Positions 11,401-24,000 of a stretch of 64,000 nucleotides of DNA are shown in pieces. Under the pieces are notes generated by a model. That model was not told the origin of the DNA. It saw only the letters and a program-made list of their open reading frames with translations, and did no database searches. Source of the DNA: Chamaea fasciata (Eukaryota > Chordata > Aves > Passeriformes > Sylviidae). Both the position numbers and the translations under genes were made by a program. The stretch is taken from positions 39,163,185 through 39,227,184 of the forward strand of contig JARCOQ010000004.1 of NCBI GenBank assembly GCA_029207755.1, in the 5' to 3' direction. Position 1 is the first letter of the stretch, and the number at the start of each line of letters is the position of its first letter.

Positions 11401-14400
11401 CTACAGACCCTGTTCCTAGATATGAAAACCTCAAGAGCAGCAAGACTAAGGAGTTGGGTGGAGAAGGTTTGGCAAAGCACAAACTCCTGTTATGTTGGTG
11501 CTCTGTTGGGAAACAATAGCTGATTTCTGCAGGTACTAGGTTCAGTGTACCAAGCTTTTGAAAAGCTTTCTTTTAAAGAACCGTTACACAATCACTGACA
11601 GAGAAAACGGAGTCACCTTCAGGCAGCTGGCAGCGCAGGAGCACAGGGTCACTTTTAGAATGTTTCTGCAAGGGATCAAAGGTTCTCCTGTTCGCTCCTG
11701 CAGGCACACAGCTTGCATTTGAAGGGGAAAGGCTCGCTCTGCTGGAAGGCTCCTGAATTTCTTCATCTGAATTACTAGAAACAAAAAAGTAGTAATCTGT
11801 AGAAGCCTGGGGTTCTATTAGACTGGGGTTTTTTTCCCCCATCCCACCTGCAAATCTGTAATAACTGGACACAAAGGTCTAGAGGTGTATGTATGTATGT
11901 GTGCTCAGACCCACGCTTACTGAACAGTAATATTAGTCTGTTAAAATGTTTGCAAAAACCTGTTCAGTCTTATACAACTGAAGTAGCAAAAGACTCCAGT
12001 CTAGTAAACCCTACTACAAAAATCACCTTAAACTACCTGCTCAGAGAGAAGGAAGCTACAGCTTTATTGCCAAAAACCAAATCTCAGAGAGCCCCAAATC
12101 CTCCTGCTTATAATCAGCTGTACCATGACAGCATATGGTCAGAGGAGTCAGACAACTTTTGCAATTAGTTATCTTATAAATCAGTCACCAGTCCCTAAAC
12201 AGGAATTAAAATCTTTACCTAAATATTTTCCTGGATCCTTGTGATATGTTACATCCTTCCCACTCTGCCTTTTCCTAAGAGTGAAACTACATACTGCAAA
12301 TTAATGAACAGGACAGGATGAAGCTGTGTACATTTCTCACTAAGCCTGGCTCTGTACCACCATCTAGTGGCACCTGGCATATTATACAAAACAATTTTCT
12401 TGATCAGGAGTTAAAAAATTTGTACCTGGCTAGATGCCAGGTACCCACCACAGCCACTCCCATCTGCAACTGGATAAGGGAGAAAATATAATGAAAAGCT
12501 CATGACTTGAAATAAGGACAGGGAGAGATCACTCATCAATTACTATCACGGGCAAAACAGACTCAGCTTGGGGTATTGGCTGACTTCATCCAAAAACGAG
12601 CAGGATAATGAGCAGTAAAACACCCTCCCCCAACCTTCCCCCAGACTTTATCTTCTGCCCTGCAGCCATGCAGGGAACACAGGTTATGGTCAGTTCATGA
12701 CACATTTCTGCTGCTGCTCAGGGAGAGGAGTCCTTCCTCTGCTGCAGTGTGGGGTCCTTCCCACAGGAGACAGTTCTTCAGGAATTTCTCCAGCTTGAGT
12801 CCATTCCAAAGACAGCAGTTCTACATAAAATGCTGTAGTGTGGGTCACTCTTCCATGGGGTCAGTCCTTCACGCCCAGCCTGTTCCAGCGTGGGTTCCCC
12901 TAAGGCTCCCAAGTCCTACCAGGAAACCCGCTCCAGCACGGACTCCTCTCGCCATGGGTCTGTAGGTCCCTGCCAGGAGCCTGTTCCAGCACAGGCCTCA
13001 CAGGGGTTCACAGCCTTTTTGCACACACCCATCTGCTCCAGCAAAGGTTCTCCATGAGCTACAGGTGGATCTCTGCGTCCCCATGGACCTCCAAAGGCTA
13101 CAGGGGCACAGCTGCCTCTCCATCTGCTGCACCACAGGCAGCAGGAGACACTCTGCTCCAGCACCTGGAGCACCTCCTGCCCCTCTTTCTCCACTGATCC
13201 TGGTGTTTGCAGGGCTGCTCCTCTCACATGTTCTCACTACACTCTTCTCTGAGTGCCAATACACCCGCAAAGTAACTTTTTTTTCCTTCTTAAATATGTT
13301 GTCACAGAGGTGTTACCATAATTTCTAACTGGTCCAGCCTACTCCAGCAGCAGGTCCATCTTTGAAGCTCTGCAGGCATAGAGGAAGCTTCAAACCTTCC
13401 AGCAGCTTACCCGCCACTACCAAAACCTGGCCATGCAAACCCAATACAAAACCAAGTTCATGTAAACAGTCTTTTATTCGGAACATGGCAAAAATCTGTG
13501 GTGTCACTCTAACAAGTATGCACTTGTGGCAGGAGCAGTCAAGAAAATTTAGGCTTGGTTGATATGTACTTGTTGAACACAGCACCTTATCACCTACACA
13601 AATGCAACTCAGAATTTCTAAAGAGAAGAGTGACACAACCTATATAAAACAGGTGCCAGCCTAGCAAATCAGAAGGTAAGGCCCAGCAACAAAATAAGGC
13701 AGACCAAGAAACATGCAGGATTACAGAATCCATCACCAATATAAACTTTTCAACACCAGTGGAGCTGTATTAGCAGTAAGTCCTGGAGGTACATTGCTGC
13801 AGTTACTTTGGAGAAATTGTTTGTTTGGTATTTTTTTTTTAATTCTGAACAGATTAATTAACAGATTTCATGATCTTAAGATAATCCTTAATAATGTTAA
13901 TGTTTCAGAGAGATAATTGTCATATGGTGGTGTGTACTGGAAATGCATATAACTAGTTTGTGATGATACAGAGCAGCTACCAAGCACTTCCTGCCACCAG
14001 TAAAAGGCTGCATGCCTGCCTACTACCTCCAGCAGGGGAAATCCCATTCTGCTTGACAGGAATGATTATGAAGTCAGCAAAACAATTTTAGCTGGCATAG
14101 AGAAGTTTAGAGCTCCTCCTGGAGCCAGGAGTCAGGATTCCCCTTACTCTGCTGGCAGAGTAGTGCTCAGCTTTAACTTCCACTGGGAGCTATGCTCAGT
14201 TTATCAGCCCTGATGATGCCAAGGGAATCACAGCATCATACACAAATACCCTGGCATGACAGCCTGCCAGCATAAACTGAAAGTTCAGGTTTTATTTACA
14301 GACTGCTACACTGCACCAGCTGAGACAGCCCATAGACTTCCTCTGCCTTCCAACATAATTCTAACATAAGCCCCCACTTTGTATTTCCCTCCTGCGGCAG

Positions 14401-15062
14401 TTTAACCCCAGCAGGCAGCTCAGTCCCTCACAGTCACTCTCACTCTTCCCCAGCGATATGGGGAGAAGAACTGAAGGACAAAAGTGGCAGAGCTCATGGG
14501 CTGGGATAAGGACAGCTGGAGTGATATGGGGAGAAAAAAACCCCAACAAACTCAAAGGAAAACAAGTGATGCAAACACAGTCACTCACTACTAGCTGGCT
14601 GATGCCCAGCCAGTCCCTGAACAATGACAACACTTGAACCGTACTCCTCCCAGGTCAGAATTCCAAACCAGCACCACAGGCTGCTGTAAAAGGAATTAAC
14701 TCAATTCCAGCCAGAGGTAGTACACATCTCCAAATTTAAATAAAGGAAGAGATACTGTTCAGAGTATTTCTTTCTCTTAAATTCTAGGAAGCCTTGGCAT
14801 CTAGAAGAAGCAGCAGTGTTAATTTTCTTTCTTAAGAGGTTTACTTTCTTTTTTTATCAGAATTTAACAGGCAGGCTGATAATTAAACATCTCTTTACAG
14901 ATGTCCTTATTAAAAAAAAAAACTGAGCAAACCAGTTAAGATGATGGAGAGGAGGGTACACTTTGCCATACCTGCTCAGGTAACTCCAATTCTTACACAG
15001 GAAATTTCTAAATACAAATGCCTCAAACAATGTCTTATCAGAGCCTCTTTTTAAAACAAAAC

Positions 15063-15094
<32 letters not shown>

Positions 15095-18000
15095 GAAAAA
15101 AAAGAAAAAAAAAAAAAAGAGACTTTCCTGACTGTCCTTCACTGCAGGTGCATTTTCTATACTATTTTTTTCCTGTTTCCAGTCCGTATAGTTTTAAGTA
15201 AGTCACCATGTACCCTTGTATTTGATAAACTCTTTTAGTTTGAGCTCAGGAAGCTCAGAAAAGCAACAGAAGTTTTACCATGAGAAAGCTTTGGGAAAGA
15301 AATCCAGGGAAACTGTAGCAAAAGGTTTCATTCTGGTTATCACAGCTGGCAAGAGATCAGAAGCATCCAGGTACTTGTTTTCAGATGTTTCAGGCAGATT
15401 GTCAGAGTTTAAGGGAACTTTGACAAAGCTCACATTTGGCTTAAGTATGATTTTATGCAAAATCTTTTTTTTTTCCTGACTCCACATAATAGGAACGATT
15501 TCAGTTCAAAACTCGAGGTTTTTTTATTGTTTGGTAAGTAAGTTGGCAGAAGACAGGCCACAATCAAATAAAAGATTTGGGGCTTCCCCCCGCCCCAGTC
15601 TTTACTGTGTTGTGAATACTGCAGATGAGACAATCTTGCCATAATGGCCAAGTTCAAATGAAAATTGGAACACATTTTCATAGGCTGTAGTGGAAAACCT
15701 GGAAGTTAATACTGTTTAGCCACAAGCACACATTGCAACAAACATTAGGCTAAAAATAACTTGGAGCCATAGGCCTGGTTTTCTAAAACAGTGCAGGGCA
15801 AAGCTGCAAAGCATCTTAGAGATGTGGTCACTAAGACAGTTTAGCTACTTCCTGTACCAGGATGCAGAAACTATTTAGCAATTCTTCCAGTTCAGGCAGG
15901 ATAATGGAGTAATTCCCAGTTTAGCTCCACACAGTACCACATTATTCTATCCTTTTCCTATTTTTACCAGCCACAAAATGTTAACAGGCACCATCATGTA
16001 CACTTCGCAAATGGAAGCACTGGAGCTGGACATCATTTGTTGCAACATATGGATATAGTGTCAAAACTAACTTTTAGGTTGCTAAAGAGGAAACATGTCC
16101 TTCTTTTTGTATCTTGTAGGAAAACAACTTGCGCTTTTAAACATTTTAAATATTAATCCTTGTTCCCACTGCCCAAAACAATCATGATTCTCTATTTCTG
16201 GTTTGCAGTATCGTGGCTGTCTTTCAAAAAACTAATAATGCTGCTGCTGCATTAAGTTTTACGTTTTGGAGAGAACATTCTAGAACAAACTTTAAAATTA
16301 CTTTTTACCTTGAGAGGACTGCCTGTCACTTACTACCCCTGAACCAACATCTTCCATGCCATTTATTTGAATTGCACTTCCCTGGAATAAAATGCTAGAG
16401 TTGAAAAATCACAGATTACCATTTTTCTCTGGCATTTCGTAAGAATTGCAACACCCACCTTAGAAATGGAATACTTGTTCTTAATTGCACAGAGACCATG
16501 TGATGTGAATTTAATTGCATGGCAGAATCAAGGCCAGTGAACGTCTAACATTCATGTTCATGATCCAGGTCAGTCAATTTTATCCTATCCAGAATTTTCT
16601 GTGGGAAAGCACCTGCCTTTTGAAAACACCAGTGAAAAGGGATGACCAATGATGCCAAAACCTTTACCTAGTCCTTCACAGGAGGAGTGCAGGTACTTAA
16701 GTGAAGTAAAGCAAGGAGGTCTTTTAGAATAATCAGCAACAGGTGTGCTCCACATTGCTTTTTGCTCCTTCTCCCATGCCCAGGCAGTTTTCCAACTGGA
16801 GAAAACTTTTCAGTTCTAGAGGTTAGTGAGTAATTAAAAGCTCTGGTGAAATTTACATTTGTAATCAAATGTATCCTCCTGACTTACATTTACCATGCTT
16901 AAGTGCAACCTCTCCCTTAGAGTGGGAACAACAAATCAGAGGTTAAACTTCTGTGGCCCATACCTGCTCAGAGCTTTTTAAGCTGCACACAGTTTCGTAA
17001 GGTGGAGGTGGGTCCAGATGGCAGAACACCTCAACCGCTCTGATCCGCGTTCCATGAATATACGACAGTGAAATCACATGAGAGACAGGAATGCTGCAAT
17101 AAATAACACAGAGCAAATCTGTCAGTATGGCTTTCCTGCTGCAGAAAAATGTCACCTGCTACCAAACTCCACTGGCTTTCCTCTGCCAGCTCAGATTTTG
17201 GGATGTAAGTCACAGATACTGGACTTGCCAAGATCTGCAAGACACTGTCCCAGAAGATGGCAAGAGTAATTCCCAGTTTAGCTCCTTAGGATGTACCTCT
17301 CCACTGTGTTCCCCAGTGTTCAAAGATCTTTGCACAGTACTAGGCCTAGGAAACCATTCCAGTCTTACTTCAGAGATTCAGTTTAGTTACAAAAGATTAA
17401 AGTACAGGTTGTCACTCAAAATGTGACAGCTGAGCTCTGAGTTTTGTGAACCACTGAGTTCTTAACTATAACCTAAATTCAAGATACTTCTCACCTGGTG
17501 CCTTATGTTCATATATAACTGCAGAGAAAAAGCCAAATTCAAACCAAAGACTGTTTTTGTGATCATGCAAGAATATTATGGTTGTCAGTTCACAAAGGCT
17601 CGTATGGGGCAAAGGCACCTCATGGCTAACCTTACTCCCCAGCTTCCAAAGAGCTCTCTGAAACCTTTAACACAGCAGAAATCCCAAAGACCTTTTGCTG
17701 TAACATCTTTCTCTTAGAAGGTAGCTTTGAGAAGGAAGAAAACAGCACAGTGCCTGGATAAACCTTAATTTTGATATATGTCTTGGGTTTTGTAACCAAA
17801 AAAAATGTTATTCTATTCCATCTGTTGAAATCAGATGATGGTGCAGTGTTACTTATCTCTGTTCATTGTTCCACTACCCCCATGGGGATATCTTCTGCTA
17901 ATGGACCATTAAAGCTCACCAATGACATGACACATTACATCATACCATTTGAAGACGCTCTACCCAGGCAGGAGAAGCCAAACCATCTTCACCTAGATAA

Positions 18001-21000
18001 AAAGAGCCACAAGTGTCACCAGTCATCCAGTTTTCCCCCAGATTCCTGGAGGAAGACCGGACCCACCTCACCATTACTGGACCCTTTTTTCGATGGAACC
18101 ATCTCTACTCCAACAGAACCACATCTGCCACTCCAGGAGGACTTACTCTGGACTGCTTCCAACACCCTGACCAACAGGGTGTCAAGTTGTATTTCTGACT
18201 CTGTGAGGGTTTTCTAGGATTTCTTGTTTGTTTGTTTGCTTGCTTATTCTTCTGTACTACACATTTGTATTTTAATATCCCTATACCTATTCCCAAAATC
18301 TTTGCCTGACAGCCTTTTAATTACAAATATATATTAATTCAGAAAAGGAGAGAGAGGAGCTTACATTCCAAGGGAGACTCCAATCTTCCCTGGCAAATAC
18401 CTGTCTATCTAAACCAAGACAATATACATTTACATTGGCCCCGTAAAACTGTAACAAAGTGTAGTGGTCAACAGCAAAGCTGGCAAGACCTTCCCCACAC
18501 AATCCCAAGGTAAGTCTGTGGCTCAAAGCATCTCAAGCATTCTTCCTGCTTGTTGCCTTTTTTTTTTTTTTTTTTTTTAAGTTGCTGATTTGGTGCTGAG
18601 CAACACACAGAAAGCCACATTTTGGTCTCTGGATTTTGGTCAGGATTCATCCACTATCACTAGTGGATGCTACTCTCTACAAAGTTCTTCCTCCCAGAAT
18701 TTAGGGTTTCTCTGGACACTAGCTGAAAGGAATAAAGATGATGGAATTTTTTTTTCTTGCAAGCTCAGAGGAAAGGAAAGAATTACAGAAATGCCTATGG
18801 AAGACTGTTTGCACAGACAGGAAAAGAACAAAATTTTCAAAATGAGAACCTGGAAGCCCTCTTATGAAAGGCTCCTGTGAAGGCAATGGAGGCAACGCAT
18901 GGAGAAATCTGAGTAAAGAAAAGCAGATATTTTGACAGCTGGACATTGTCTTTTTTAGTCCTTAAAACAGGGAGATAAAATACGTTAAAATAGTTTTTAA
19001 TTACAATCTACTTCATCTGTTCCAAAAGGGCTTCAGAATAATTTTGGAGTATGATGGAGACAGATCCTCCATTGACATTACTTCCTCACATTTTCCTAGT
19101 ATGTTCGTGCTGAATTTACATTCAATATAAGCCACAAAGTTATATGCAGTTTGAATTTTAGTTCTGTCTTTAAACATGCCTGATCTGGCCCACCCAGCTC
19201 AGTCTCACCTTGAAAATTAATGCTACATCCAACAATTATGTTAAAACTTATTACAGAACATGCAACTAGAAAAGCATTCCCTTGAGTCCCTTAATAGTAA
19301 AAGTCATTTCCAGGATGTACCCAAACAGTACTTTGAACTGAGGTAGATTTCTAGGCCTTGCTGCCCAGCATGTATCACCTCTTCCCTTAAATTTATGTGT
19401 CTCGTGACATTTTCACAGAACCATAGAATATCCTGAGTTGGAAGGGACCCACAAGGATCAAAGTCCAACTCCTGGCAAACTTCACATTTTGTTTTTCACC
19501 TGGAAACTCAACTCTCAGTTTATGTTGTGCCAATCCTGAAAAATAATGTAATTAGTATTTTTTAAGGTATGAAACAACAAGAGTAAAGGTAGGAATTGAC
19601 CAGACACTTGTAGTGTTAGTTTGTTTTTTGCCATTAAATAAGACAAATGTACAATTTTCCCATGAACAAGCAGGCAAACCAACTGGCTTTGATGGCTGGG
19701 CCTCTGACTTTTCAATTTAAAGAGTGGCAGAGAAGGCCTACCCATTCCAAACATGTCTTTGGCACAACTTTTGATGACTGTGGCGTTTCCCTTTTCAGGG
19801 GATGTATCTGTCTTGGAGCTTGCAGATGGGGCTCACCTCCCTGGATGTGATTCCTGTCACACCCTCCTTGCACACAAAGGTTCGGGATGCAGGCACCAGG
19901 GAGCTCAGCACAGAAAGCCAGGGCAGTGGAGTTCAGAGTACAGTCTGGGAGGAAGAAGTGTGAGGAGGCTGACTGAGAAATGGCCACATCTCATCTCAGC
20001 CACTCATGCAGATCCAGCCTGGGCTGAGTCATAATTACTCATCTTCCAAAACAGAAATAAAGCCTGTCTGTTGCTTTAACTTCTGCACTGGTGTATAACT
20101 ACCCAGAGCACTCTGAAACAAGTAGCCTGACTTCAGAAATATGTCATCATCACTTAAACATTACTATCAACAAGTTTTAACACAGTCATAGGCAAGGCAG
20201 TTACTCAGTTTTAGACCACAGGAGCATTACATACTGTTCAGCAGCACCTCCTTTGCAAAAAAAAAAAAAAAAAAAAATCTATCTGGGAAAGAGATAACCA
20301 TCTAGAATGACATGCTAGACAAAAAACAACAGGTCCATTTTAAAGCAGGGGAACTCTGAAAAGCATGTTTCGATAAATAATTATTCTTCCAAAGAGATCA
20401 CTACACATTCCATTCTGCTCTCATAAGCAGCTTGCACCAAGAATTACATAGGAGTTTTTAGTAAAATTTTGCATTCAGCTCCAGTCTCTGGTGTTTCAGA
20501 GGACCTGTTCATTCTAAATCCTATTGTTGTGCCATGTTATCATTTTCTAGGCAATCCCAGGATCTGTAATTACCTCTGCCAGGAACAGAGAGTCTTGAAA
20601 GTCATGCATGCTATTCCTGATGAAACAGTGAAATAAATTAAACATTCCTGCACAATGCAAAATGAAGGAATTTTAAACAACAGCCATACAGTCTGCTTGA
20701 GCACCAAAATACTTTATGTATAAATATTGTGTGTTCAGAACAGAATAATGGGGCCCCACCTGAGTCATAAACTAAAGCCAACCTGCAAGTTACTTTTAAG
20801 AGCAAGTAACCACCTGCAGGGTAAAGGATTACTTTTCCAGGCAGTGCAGTCAAAACACACTCTTCAGTCAGCCCTAACAATCCAAGAGGGAGAATGACTC
20901 TGGGAGGAAGGTCCACGGGGGAACATCATTCAGGGTCTCTGGCATGCCAAGTGTCTGGCTGCCCACTGCTGCTCTCATCTGCTCTTGACATCATCATGTA

Positions 21001-24000
21001 AGTTCTCAGCTGTGTTAAGCAGTAGTATTTCTCTCACTCAGAAATAGTTCCTAGGGAATCTAAACTCAAACCCACAAAATTTTACCACCCTTACCCGCAT
21101 TGTATTTATGCTATCTCCAAACTAATGGGTTCTTCTTTTTTTTTAATCACCCTAAAATCACAAATCTTTTTCACCAGAGAAAACAGTCTTAAAAGATCAG
21201 GCAGTGTTTCGAAATACACTAAAAGAAAGGAGGAGCGTGTACTGTTTTACCTGACACTTGTTCGTGGAGTAAAAGAATTAAAAGTTGCAAAATAGGAGGG
21301 ACGTGGGACAGGTGGGACAAAATCAACAGGATCCAAATTGTGATCATCTTCAATCTCACATTCACCCTAATCAAACAAAACTTCTGTTAAAACCCTTCTG
21401 AGCTATAAATATTGCTGAACACTGTAATCTATTAATACTGTTTGTACCACTCTTTATGGATGGCAATGCCTTGTGCTCACTTACTGTGCAGGATCTTCTT
21501 GATGCAAGTATCTGTAAGTAATGCAGGGCAGCTGCTATGAAGCAAACTGTAGCGGTGAGAGGATTCAGGGCACTAAGAGCCAAGAGAACTTTCTGAAGAA
21601 CATGATGATTATTGAAATTAAAATATTTAAAAATGGTATTAGTAAATGTCAAAATAATAATAATTATTATAATAAAACAAATAGAGAAAACACAAGGATG
21701 ACCATGGCAGTTGTTTCTAAGAAATGTATGGGATGAAGTCTTCAGCACAATCTCAAAGACTGAACTAATTTGCAAAAACTTGTTTTACACTATTTATTGT
21801 CCTCACAGAGAGATCCAGAAGGGTTTAATACAGCTCAGATGTGATTTATCCATCTATTCATCCAAGAATTATAACCTTCCTCATAAATTCTCTGTGGGAA
21901 ATCCAGATTCAAGATGATCACCCTTAAAGAAATGTCAAAGCTTTTTGATATTTGAAGATGGTTGGGAGTTTTATTTCAGCAGTCAGTAAGCCATGAAGGG
22001 CTGAGAAGTGCAAAAGACCAACAAAGGCATCAAATCATTAGCTAAAATTTAGATCCTATTTACCCCTGTAATCTTGTCTGAATTCAACTGCAGTTTTGGT
22101 TGCACTAAACACAAAAATGAGCAAGAACTGGTTATTGGCTCAGCAATGTACTGGTCAAAACCCAGACATGAAACCTGCCCCCCACCCCAAGCATGTTAGA
22201 GAACCTTGACGAGTTTCTGACCAGTGTGGAAGATCAGAAAAACAGCAACTTTTCCCAGTAAACACAGCAATCACTTAGCACTGCACTGCTGCACAAGCTT
22301 GGACATTATAAAAGCAGTACTACGGATGTGTGTGCAGAGTACCTTGAGAAGAAAGTGAGCAGCACTGCATGACTTCACATGATATAGCTTCAGTACAGCC
22401 TCTACTTCCGTGCATGTAGTGGAATGAAGTTCTTCACAGCACAAACAAGTCTTGTTTTCATCCATACCCATATTTAAAAAACAAAACTCTACTTTTTAAA
22501 TTGTTTTATGCAATATTTTTACCTGCATAATATGGACCCTATGTCTTAAACTAAACCCATAACCACAAAGCAAACTGGAAATACAGGATCATATAATTGA
22601 ACAGTTTGGTTTGCCAATGATTCCTGCATTACAAAGCTGTACTATACACTTCCTATCTGAGAGAAAGCATTATGGGTAATGCATTAAAACATTTAAATAC
22701 AACTTAGTTGTGAACAAAGCTGCACTGACTACTAAGCAATTTGACTACCTATACTCTTTCCAATGCATAATAGCCTAGAAATTATTTCTGTGACTATTGT
22801 GTAAACCACTCTTTATAACCTGTGCATATTTTCTATGGTTCAAGAATGTATCTTTCATTTCTATGGATGGAATGAAACCCACAACTATTATTTCAACCCA
22901 GTCAAATCACCAGCAGCCATATCTGTATACCACTGTTGTTTGTAAGTCTTACTTTCAATTTAATCTTATCATCTTAGCTTTCAAAGTAGAAATTCAATGT
23001 TCCTATATCTAGAAATAATTGTGGTTTTAGCTTTCAAACTCTAGAGCCACAATGTTGACACTCTTCCACCTACAGAAGCCACCCTACAAAATAATGATTT
23101 CAGGAATGTCTTTTTGCTGTACTCTATAATTCCAACTACAGACATCTCAGAAACTCCTGCAACATTTGACCATCTCATCTGGAATATCATTATTAATTCT
23201 CTTTGGTAGTGGCTTTGGTAGTGATAATGGGTGAATCTAGATTGCCATGGGTTTATAGTCTTGGACTGTCACTGCAATACACCTACTGGCATGTCAAGGA
23301 ACCAACGGTTGCTTTCCTGAAAGAATAAATGAATGAGAATAGATATTCAAAGATCTTTCCATTAACCCACAAAGTCCTTCAAGTTTTTACACTCAATCAT
23401 CTTCATCACCAAGTGACCCAGTATTGTACTCTTAAATTACAATTACTGCACAGTTTCCAGTTCATAAATAGTGATTCTTCTATTTCTCATGACAACCACT
23501 TGAGAAAAATCTTTTGCATTCTGCCCTGCCTTGTACAGATTGCATCTTCCTTAAGTGGAACTGTTCCAAAAAGTTAGCATGATTTGATCTATCTTAGTTT
23601 TTTTCCTCACAGCTTCTGCTGTAAGGTATGACACAATGGTCCTCACCAGGTAAGCCAAACAGAAAGAATAATCCCACCCACAGATCATAACAGACTGAAC
23701 ATTTTATGGGTAGCTCACTGTTACCCACACTCAGGCTTTTTTCAAGTTTATAATTTTACATTACTACAATTATGCTAGTTTTTAAATTACTTGCAACTCT
23801 AAATCAGGACATTTTGTGATCTCAGCACAGCAAGGTAATATGCCATAATGAGAAGAAATAAGTGTAAATCAGTATGTGTGCTCACCAAATCACATCCGGG
23901 TACCCTGGACACAAACTGAATGCCTTGACATCCTAGTATTAATCCAGTCACGTTCAGCATAACACTGATCACAGACAGCAGAACAAACAGGTTAACCTGG

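Larger units (their letters stand above)
11775..16963 (-). other. ENTREP1: ENTREP1 intron region with a missing exon
   Basis: It holds two ERVL-type LTR copies and an A-rich simple repeat. Phase arithmetic requires at least one exon here with a length that leaves remainder 2 on division by 3. I searched by eye and found none I could support. Confidence 0.6.
17094..21250 (-). other. ENTREP1 intron 6
   Basis: It contains an LTR (17779-18326), a CR1 3' end (19415-19492), a T run at about 18559-18580 and an A run at about 20259-20278. Nothing else is recognised. Confidence 0.6.

Noticed and set aside
12219..12293. A 75-bp candidate exon (- strand) with good-looking acceptor TTTGCAG and donor GTAAAG, considered as the missing ENTREP1 exon
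   Set aside because: Its length leaves remainder 0, so it cannot fix the phase. In the required frame it has a stop, and the open frame shows no family similarity.
12916..13636. Several 90-103-codon frames on both strands
   Set aside because: They lie in the repetitive body or flank of an avian LTR and have no host-protein character.
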